Shown in pieces: positions 57,331-64,000 of a stretch of DNA of 64,000 bases. Source of the stretch: Isoetes taiwanensis (Eukaryota; Streptophyta; Lycopodiopsida; Isoetales; Isoetaceae); the NCBI GenBank assembly GCA_021234155.1, contig JAJEKV010000030.1, forward strand, positions 1,250,901 through 1,314,900, read 5' to 3'. How positions within the stretch are numbered: position 1 is the stretch's first letter; each line of letters starts with the position of its first letter. The notes under the pieces are model-generated. The model saw nothing but the letters and a program-made list of their open reading frames with translations, did no database searches and was not told the origin of the DNA. The position numbers and the translations under genes were made by a program.

Positions 57331-59196
57331 TTTAGATTCCAAAAAGCACATGGAAGCATCGAGGTCCCTTATTTTAGGGTTTGTGGGGAAAAGGTTTATT
57401 TTAGACCTGTCAGATTTGCATTCGATTAAGGAGGAGAGAGTAACGATGCTTCTTTCATGGGGGTTTGGCAGAGCTTTCATGTCGGATTTGCTTCTAATCT
57501 TTTATCATTTTACAATTTTCATTATCTTACAACTCGTCAAGGGTTTGGGTCCAGTGGTTGTTCTGTAAGGCTAGGTTTTTGCACCCCAGGTTAGCTTGAA
57601 AAATATTAACACCACATTTGCCGAAGCAGAACTATAAAATCAAGTCCAGTCTTATGAGAGTAAAAGAAAGAATAATGGCCGGAGTAGAATTTGACGTAGT
57701 TGCAGACTTCTTACTGTCCTGAATGTTTTTTGTCTGTTAGGATATCCAAATGCTGAAAAAGAAAACTCAGACACAAAGGGTACCAGAAAGCCCTTTTCCA
57801 CATGCTGCCATCTTGGCCACTCACTGTTATCTCTTTAAATTCTAAATGCGTTGTGAGTTTCAAGAGGACCCAATGAGAATATATAATATCAGATGATGTA
57901 TACATGCTCGAATTGATATACATACTGCGGTTTTCTAGGTAATGGTCACAACGATTCATCACCAAATTTAGACCAAGCATTTCTACTGATTTAGTTGATG
58001 GACGGATCAAATACTGTTTCTATTGATTTGTTCATCTTCAAAACCATATGCTGAGTAAACACGGATACAACAATAATTACAGATATATTTATATTCCTGT
58101 GATAGGGATTTTGTAGGAGTCATTACTTTCTTTTTTCTAGGTACGCAAAAGCTATTTCTCTTCTGTTTTCTCTAGATTATGTTAGATTTGATATGATGCA
58201 GAGAAATGATGTAGTATGGTAAAAAACCATTGCAGACTACTCTAGTGGCTAATTCAATAATCAGGCCATCCACACCAAAGCCAACTTTGTCAAATACTAG
58301 AGCCCCCATTGGTATATTTTGTTTTATACTTTTTATCGGTTTTCCTCCTATCTAGTTACAGTTCCCTGTGGGTTGTCTGGAAGTATATTTGAGGTTTCGT
58401 TTGGCAAGATAAAGGCTAACAATAGATTTCCCATTTTCTTTTGCTTTTCTTGCACATCCCTTGCTAGTATATGCTTCTACCTATCTATACATGTTTGTAG
58501 CTTCAAACAAGAGGCTTAATGAAGGTGAAGATCTTATACAGTGCATAGATAAATGCAATATATGGAAATAGTATTTACATTTCTCTTGCCTTGCATAACC
58601 AGCCACGGCTTATTGTTCGCTAGTATATGCTTGTATGACGATTTTGCAATGGCAGGAAGTATGCTACAATGAAGAATGGTCTCATCTTTTTTACTCATAG
58701 GTATTATGTTGTCATTAGTTATGGTGCATCTCTCTCTAGTTGATAGCATTCTAACAATGCAACTCCCTTTGCTTCCCCATCATATTATATCTTTATGCTT
58801 TACTTGGAATGCTTATCTACACACAACTCAATTTTTTGCTCCAACACGCAATCAGATTCTTTTAAGAATAAGTTTCTTTTAACAAAAATGAATGCAGTAA
58901 ATTAGTTTGTTGTTCTCATTCTATTTACAGAAAATGTGGTTGCCCAAGATATTTTCTTCATAGCTATCATGGATTGCAAATTGGAAATTCCTTTTTTATA
59001 AGTTCACCCCCATAATCCATAATTACATGTTTTTACTCTTAGATATTGTTGCGGGCACGATAGATGCTAGAGAAAACATGCATCGGTAGATATATATGTA
59101 TATTTTTTAATGGGAGTGACCCAGGTTCAATTCATGTGAGGTCTTCAATGAAAATATATTTTGCTAGATATTTTCCTCGATTATGTACATTTTCTC
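57331..59196. other. Non-coding, no gene recognised
   Basis: Several frames of 65-100 codons (for example 57711-58010 minus) without known motifs. GGTTCAATTCATG (59113-59125) is B-box-like, but no A-box or tRNA fold accompanies it. Confidence 0.35.
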
Positions 59197-59320
59197 CTAG
59201 GCCCCGAAGGGGCCAAAAGTTTTTTGAGTTAACATAAACCATTACATCCAACAGTTTTAAATTAAATTCCCCCTCAGACCCCTTTTGGTTTGAGTGCATA
59301 TTCCCACGGGAGGTGACCTA
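59197..59320 (+). repeat. MITE single arm (M4) with GC hairpin
   Basis: GGCCCCGAAGGGGCC (59200-59214) followed 16 bp later by one MITE arm (ACATAAACCATTACATCCAA, CCCCTTTTGGTTTGAGTGCA). The core and second arm are missing. The hairpin-to-arm spacing is the same as at M2. Confidence 0.65.
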
Positions 59321-60021
59321 GGGCAACGAATTCTCATGATGCCCAAGCCCATTCTCTAGCTAGAAAATTGCTAGTAATCTAAAATGTATAGAACTTGTGT
59401 AACAAAAGCGTATAGTAAGATAACATCCTGGTTGCATAGAATTGGTTGGTTCGCTCAACCAATGTCTCCGGTTTGAGTGCTTATGAGGACATGGAATCTT
59501 AAGAGAGGGGGAATATGAGCTGAAATATGCATGTGATCTATATTTTGTTTTATTAATACCTCAACACAGTTACATAATAAACTTCTAATTGAGAGGTTGA
59601 TGATTCTGTTTATATTCAATATATATTTATTGATACTAAATTGGCTAATCTTTGAAAAAAAGCTGCAGATTTATAGTTTATGCATATATGCCACTAACCT
59701 GGTATTTGTTAATGCTAAGATCTTGGAGAACTTCTTTTGTCAACTCAGCCAAGAAACGACCTGTCAATTGTTAAAGTTTCACTTTATTGTAAGTTGGGCA
59801 TATGTAAAGAGAACAAGACTTTTTGTAGGAAGTATTTATTTTATTCTTATAGGCCTCCCCCCCCCCTTTTTGTTGTGGGGGGAGGGCATGGGAGGGAGGG
59901 AGGAAGGGACATGAGATTTGATTACTATATTTGTGAGACCGCCATGTCTATAAGACGATCAACTTGTATATGCATTATAAAGCAAATCATCTAGTGCATT
60001 AGTCTCTCCTACCTCATATCT
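59321..60021. other. Non-coding, no gene seen
   Basis: Includes a C10 run and a G/A-rich GGGAGGGAGGGAGGAAGGGA tract (59850-59908). No supported gene. Confidence 0.3.
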
Positions 60022-60265
60022 AGCATTATAACAGGGGAATTTTTTTGTGAGTTTATACACTTTTTGGCATGGTTTTCATATGATTTCATGGGCGTATTGC
60101 ATGAGGCATACTAATCAGTATATCTAGAGTGCACTCCGCATTTTATTGTCTAAATTCTATATCACCAATGGTTTACCCCATACCCTCCACAAATAAATAA
60201 AAATAAAAAAAAAACAATGGCATGCAAGGCTCGAGAACCCGTACTTTAGGGTTGTGTTGATTAGA
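60022..60265 (+). repeat. Dispersed P element, copy P3
   Basis: Starts TAGCATTATAACAGGGGAAT. The body (GGTTTTCATATGATTTCATG, GGCATACTAATCAGTATATC, TAGAGTGCACTCC) aligns with P1, P2 and P4. GGCATGCAAGGCTCGAGAAC and TTAGGGTTGTG follow. Confidence 0.65.
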
Positions 60266-60303
60266 GTCTATCCTTTGATTTCGAAGAAGCAGAAGCTCCG
60301 AAG

Positions 60304-60409
60304 CGAACCGACTTCTACTACTCCTCTGATTCTTCAGTACTTCGCCAGAAAGGTTACGAACCGACTTCTACTACTCCTCTGATTCTTCAGTACTTCGCCA
60401 GAAAGGTTA
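60304..60409 (+). repeat. 53-bp tandem duplication ending in a splice-donor-like site
   Basis: CGAACCGACTTCTACTACTC.. at 60304-60356 and 60357-60409. Each copy ends CAGAAAG|GTTA, so the duplication doubles a plausible donor in the leader that follows P3. Confidence 0.85.
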
Positions 60410-60488
60410 GCTTTAATGGCTTTTTTTTTCCACAGTATTTCTCCCTTGTGCATGGCATCAGGGCAACAATATGCAGCATTCATAGTGT

Positions 60489-61080
60489 TTGTCTACAGGG
60501 ACACAAGATTGGGATAGAAAGCGGGCAAAGCAATATGTCCAGCAGGGGCGGTGTTACGTCCAAAATCGACGGATCAACTGGCAAGGAATGGGATGGAATT
60601 ATGCCGAGCTGAGAAAGGCTCCGTTTTTAGGTTTTCAGAAGCTTTACAATGGGAAGAAGCTCGAGGCCCAGATTTACATTCGATATAGACATAGGTAAGA
60701 TTTCGGCCCTTTTCTTGGATTGTTGTAAGGTTTATGAATTGTAAGTATCTTTGATCAATGGGGAAAGATCGCGTGGAACTAGTCCGGGGCTTGCATTTTC
60801 AACCTCTGTGATTCGCCATAGGCGAGATAAGGGCAAAAAATCAATTCCGAAAATAGGTTTGGTGCCCTGTGCCATTGGAGGTACATCCATCAGAGAGTTG
60901 CTTTATGAGCAGATGTTACAGAGAACCAGGGCAATTCCCAGGTGGCTGCTTGCTGACCCATGCACTTTTAATGAAGCAGGGAATGGATGAGTTCTTATGG
61001 AACAGGGGCTCATGTAAAACTTCCTGGACCTTCAATTCGAGAGCCAAATGTGTACTCTTTTGACACTCCATATCAGTTGG
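60489..61080 (+). pseudogene. Chimera of carbohydrate-esterase (CE6-like) and SSU72 phosphatase fragments
   Basis: Segment 1 (60489-60698; GTQDWDRKRAKQYVQQGRCY..) is not recognised. Segment 2 (60760-60935) reads SPGLAFSTSVI, IGLVPCAIGGTSIRE and LYEQMLQRTRAI, the GPGxxFA..GLVPCAxGGTxIxEW..LYxxMxxR core of plant CE6 esterases (At4g34215 type). Segment 3 (about 60945-61080) reads HALLMKQGMD, then YGTGAHVKLPGPSIREPNVY, the substrate-binding stretch of SSU72, an RNA polymerase II CTD phosphatase. The catalytic Cys loop of SSU72 and the Ser motif of the esterase are absent. A frameshift lies in segment 3 between GMD and SYGTG. The pieces are joined without intron between esterase and phosphatase. 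Confidence 0.7.
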
Positions 61081-61720
61081 CTCTGATTACTGCAGCAGTT
61101 GCAGAAGCTTTCTTTTGAGATTTTGGATGCATTGGTTGTTTGGAAAGCACTTTGGTACTCGTAGCAAAGATTTTAATACATCGTTCCAACCATCAGATAT
61201 CAAATGATCCGTTAGTATTTGATCTCTGGAGAGGTTTCCTCAGTTCTCTAGCCAATAGATCTGCTAAAGTTGCTAAGTTGAATGAGACAAGTTCGCACAT
61301 AATCTTACCATCATAGTTTCAAATGGAAGTGTTGTTTATGGCTTTCCATTCGCTGGACACCTCTGGTAGATTAACTTTGCTTGGAAAGGGTGGTGTCCCT
61401 GTTAGCATCTTCTAATGCAGATAAGCAAATCTCTGGCACATAAATAACTGTCTGGGCATTGCATACTTCTCGGCTTATCTTGTCCTTGAAAAATATGCTT
61501 CTGTATTTTGATGCAATTCCGGTGTGGCTCGTGATTTGGCAAAAGCACTAGGACTTGTAAAGATGTCCCATAAGATGCTGCCGAGAGTTCATTTCTTTCA
61601 TCTTAGCATTGGCATATAAGGTACTAGAGAGATCTCATGTCGTTGGACAACATGATGTTGATGAGCACATCTTTCAACAACTACTGTTGGATGTGAATTG
61701 CTCTATAAATACGTCTGCAA
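61081..61720 (+). other. Continuation of the P3 chimera, unrecognised coding-like pieces
   Basis: Broken frames (QISNDPLVFDLWRGFLSSLA; GVARDLAKALGLVKMSHKML; DEHIFQQLLLDVNCSINTSA) look protein-like but were not identified. They may be further captured exons. Confidence 0.3.
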
Positions 61721-62038
61721 ATGGTGGTTTTCTGGGGACTGTTCACACAGTTATCAGAAGTTGAGATTCATTTTAAGGGATGTACTTATGTATGGAGCAA
61801 CAGGGCAATAAAGTCATTTGCGAAACTTATTTGTGAGAGGTACATGTTTGTGTTGGAGTATATTAGAAAGTGTCCCTGTTTTTATGCGAAACGTATTTGT
61901 GAGAGGTACATGTTTGTGTTGGAGTATATTAGAAAGTGTCCCTGTTTTTATGCTAGAAATTCCCATTTGATCCCATCAAAACACCTTATGCGTACACGTT
62001 TTCATTTGCATTGTTTTTATGATTTTCATATTCTATAG
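61721..62038 (+). other. 105-codon frame with a 66-bp in-frame duplication
   Basis: Contains ICERYMFVLEYIRKCPCFYA twice, encoded by 61820-61885 and 61886-61951. No family recognised. The duplication keeps the frame. Confidence 0.4.
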
Positions 62039-62203
62039 GCCCTAAGCTTTTTGTTCTTCACAGATGTCATAAACATATAACAATATATAACAATAAACAA
62101 TGATTATATGACTTTCTTCTTGGTTTAGATGCTAGGTATTCACTCAAGGGAGTTTGGACTGTGTATATGTTGTATTGTTATAAATTGTTATAAATTGTTT
62201 AGT

Positions 62204-62661
62204 ATAACTACCAACACATAACTATCATTAACGTTAATTAATACAAACCATTGCATTCCATGCTTAAAAATAAAATTCCCCCTTAAACCCCCTTTGGTTT
62301 GGGAGCATATTCACTGAGGGGTTCGTGAGGCGTGACGAGCAAAAAAAAATATATTTACAATACATGTACAAAATTAACACCATTAAGTACACTCTCTCAA
62401 ATCTTATAGTATTTTGCAAACTTTAATATACAGTATACAAAAACTTGTACATGCATACCCCAAAAACGAGGATCGCTATGTACGGTCCAGATCTTGGAAT
62501 AAGGGGTGAATATGCCCATCCGGCGACTCAAGTTGCGGGAGTAACCCCCGTGTGAATATGCACCCAAACCAAAGGGGGTTTAAGGGGGAATTTTATTTTT
62601 AAGCATGGAATGCAATGGTTTGTATTAATTAACGTTAATGATAGTTATGTGTTGGTAGTTA
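62204..62661 (+). repeat. Foldback MITE copy M3, the most complete
   Basis: Arms of about 105 bp. Left: AACTACCAACACATAACTAT.., CATTGCATTCCATGCTTAAA, CCCCTTTGGTTTGGGAGCAT. The right arm is its reverse complement, ending ..GATAGTTATGTGTTGGTAGTT (to 62661). The core carries CATACCCCAAAAACGAGGAT and GGAGTAACCCCCGTGTGAAT. Near-perfect arms suggest recent origin. Confidence 0.92.
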
Positions 62662-63580
62662 TGTGTTGGTTCTTAAAACATCATCTCTACGCTCTAAAAT
62701 ATAAATGATACATCTCCCAATATGTGAGCCTGGAAAATCAAAGCAAATCATCATCGTGTCAACAAGTACATAATACTTCTCTCGGATATCTCTATAAGCA
62801 GCGCAACATGGTCCACATATCTTATAGAGTCTATTTGTGAGGAATGTCACTCCATTGCCTATTTCAACACTAAGCCTATGTGAGCTCAGCCTCATTCTGC
62901 GCATGGCATGCCTATGCTTTGCCAAATATTTTGCATCTGGCAATGTAGGATTAATGAGTCCTATAGAACTCTTTTTTTGCCGCCCCATCTCTCCATGTCC
63001 TTTGTTAAACATTCATTTTGACCCATGTGTGAATATCATATTTATACAAACCTAAATCATGAATATCCATCCCCCATTGTGCTATCAATAAGTGGCATCA
63101 ACAAACTAGTAGAGATAAAATGAGAGATAACAAGAGATGGGAGATGAGGAGAGATAGGAGGAGATAGAAATTTTTTTCTCTCTCCTTGAGACAGGAATTA
63201 CCCGTAAGACATGTTAGGGGCATTTTCATTGTTAAGGGAAGGCCTCCCCAAGAAAATTTCGTGCCCTGTCAAAAGTTTCGAGTTCGCATGTTCATGCTTC
63301 AAGCTTCGAACATTGGTTTCTAATTCTGCACACTGGTGGGATCACAGGGAAATTGTTAGAGCATAAGAAACTTGTAGAATTTTGGGCGTGAAACTATTTG
63401 CTTCTGATTGTTCAGCTCTTTCTATCTTGTTTCTAAACTGTTGTGCCACTCTTTTACATTTGATCTCAATTCAACCATTTCTGTAAATGGGTCTATCCCG
63501 CAAAATCGTGCAAAGTCGTGCAAAAAAAAAACCCGGAAGAACCTAAGTTATCTGGTATAAGACTAAATTGTTTGAAGCCT
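62662..63580 (-). other. Unrecognised minus-strand frame and purine-rich tract
   Basis: 62659-63012 (minus) is open for 117 codons: KHRHAMRRMRLSSHRLSVEI, LYKICGPCCAAYRDIREKYY. No family recognised; a transposon protein piece is possible. 63112-63171 is a GAGAT-rich purine tract. An A9 run is at 63521-63529. Confidence 0.3.
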
Positions 63581-64000
63581 TCAATGTTTGATTAAAAATT
63601 TGTTTTCTCTGTCGTTGTGAGCATGCGAAACTGACTTGTTTATTCTTAATATTTGAAGAAGCAAAACGTTTCCTGTTGGTATGATTTGGGTAGTAGAATT
63701 TGGGAGGCCAAAAACTCTGCAGATGAAACCATGAATCTTTACAGGGGGGAAGCCATACAAAGAGCCCAACTCTGTCCTAGTCTTCTTTAGATAACGAATG
63801 CATTGGAGTATTGCTTCCCCCTCAAGGGGCATTAATCCGCATTCAGCTAACATCATTTGATATGGCGTTTGGATTTTTACTCCCAGTTCTAGTTGCAGGA
63901 ATTTTTTTAGAACTTGCTCCACATCCTCCCACAAGCACTTCGGTAGGCCCGGGCCCCAAATCTCACAGCCATATAATACCACACTCTGCACTAGAGATTG
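63581..64000 (-). pseudogene. LINE RT C-terminal fragment entering from beyond the window
   Basis: One open minus-strand frame of 136 codons: MQSVVLYGCEIWGPG, WEDVEQVLKKFLQLELGVK, PYQMMLAECGLMPLEGEAIL, CIRYLKKTRTELGSLYGFPP. LYGCExWG...K.FL...L.VK..TPY..ML.E.GL.PLE is the thumb/connection region that follows the RT catalytic core in a plant LINE clade distinct from the A/C family. The RT core should lie past 64000. Confidence 0.75.

Overview
Eukaryotic nuclear DNA from a land plant. It holds GT-AG introns, a plant receptor-like kinase of the ALE2 class, a plant-type AMP deaminase and an F-box/kelch fragment. The rest is dense transposon wreckage. The repeat types and spacing suggest a large, repeat-rich genome such as a fern, lycophyte or other seed-free plant. 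That placement is a guess, because no marker in the window fixes the species.

Layout. (1) 1-4.68 kb: a decayed GC-rich non-LTR retrotransposon (LINE) with endonuclease and reverse transcriptase (RT) remnants. (2) 5.27-18.09 kb: a second, AT-richer LINE cut in two by a 10.4-kb DNA transposon (6520-16968). The transposon has 19-bp terminal inverted repeats, a plus-strand coiled-coil/RING-like gene and a minus-strand DDE-type transposase gene. A further LINE (11716-14287) is nested in the transposase gene. (3) 18.1-28.4 kb: dispersed elements sharing one 5' end (called P here), an F-box/kelch fragment, foldback MITEs, Ty3/gypsy scraps and a 355-bp tandem repeat. (4) 28.4-33.4 kb: the one complete-looking host gene, a seven-exon receptor-like kinase (29928-32562, 638 codons). 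(5) 34.7-41.7 kb: LINE pieces and a 5'-LTR-to-integrase gypsy relic. (6) 43.7-52.2 kb: nine minus-strand exons giving the C-terminal 331 residues of AMP deaminase. One exon lacks a single base and one intron uses a GC donor. (7) 53-64 kb: a tandem array of the ~430-bp S repeat, more LINE 3' ends, a P element carrying joined fragments of a carbohydrate esterase and an SSU72 phosphatase gene, another MITE and a minus-strand LINE end.

Relations. At least seven dispersed LINE fragments end in the same 3' sequence (GGGTCCCATAGG...GGACGATAAAA) followed by a 4-5-bp tandem repeat that differs from copy to copy. P and S elements share a terminal motif (TAGCATAATGACAGGGG). The kinase is likely functional. 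The AMP deaminase lacks its N-terminal catalytic half within this window and may be a pseudogene or a gene with very long introns.
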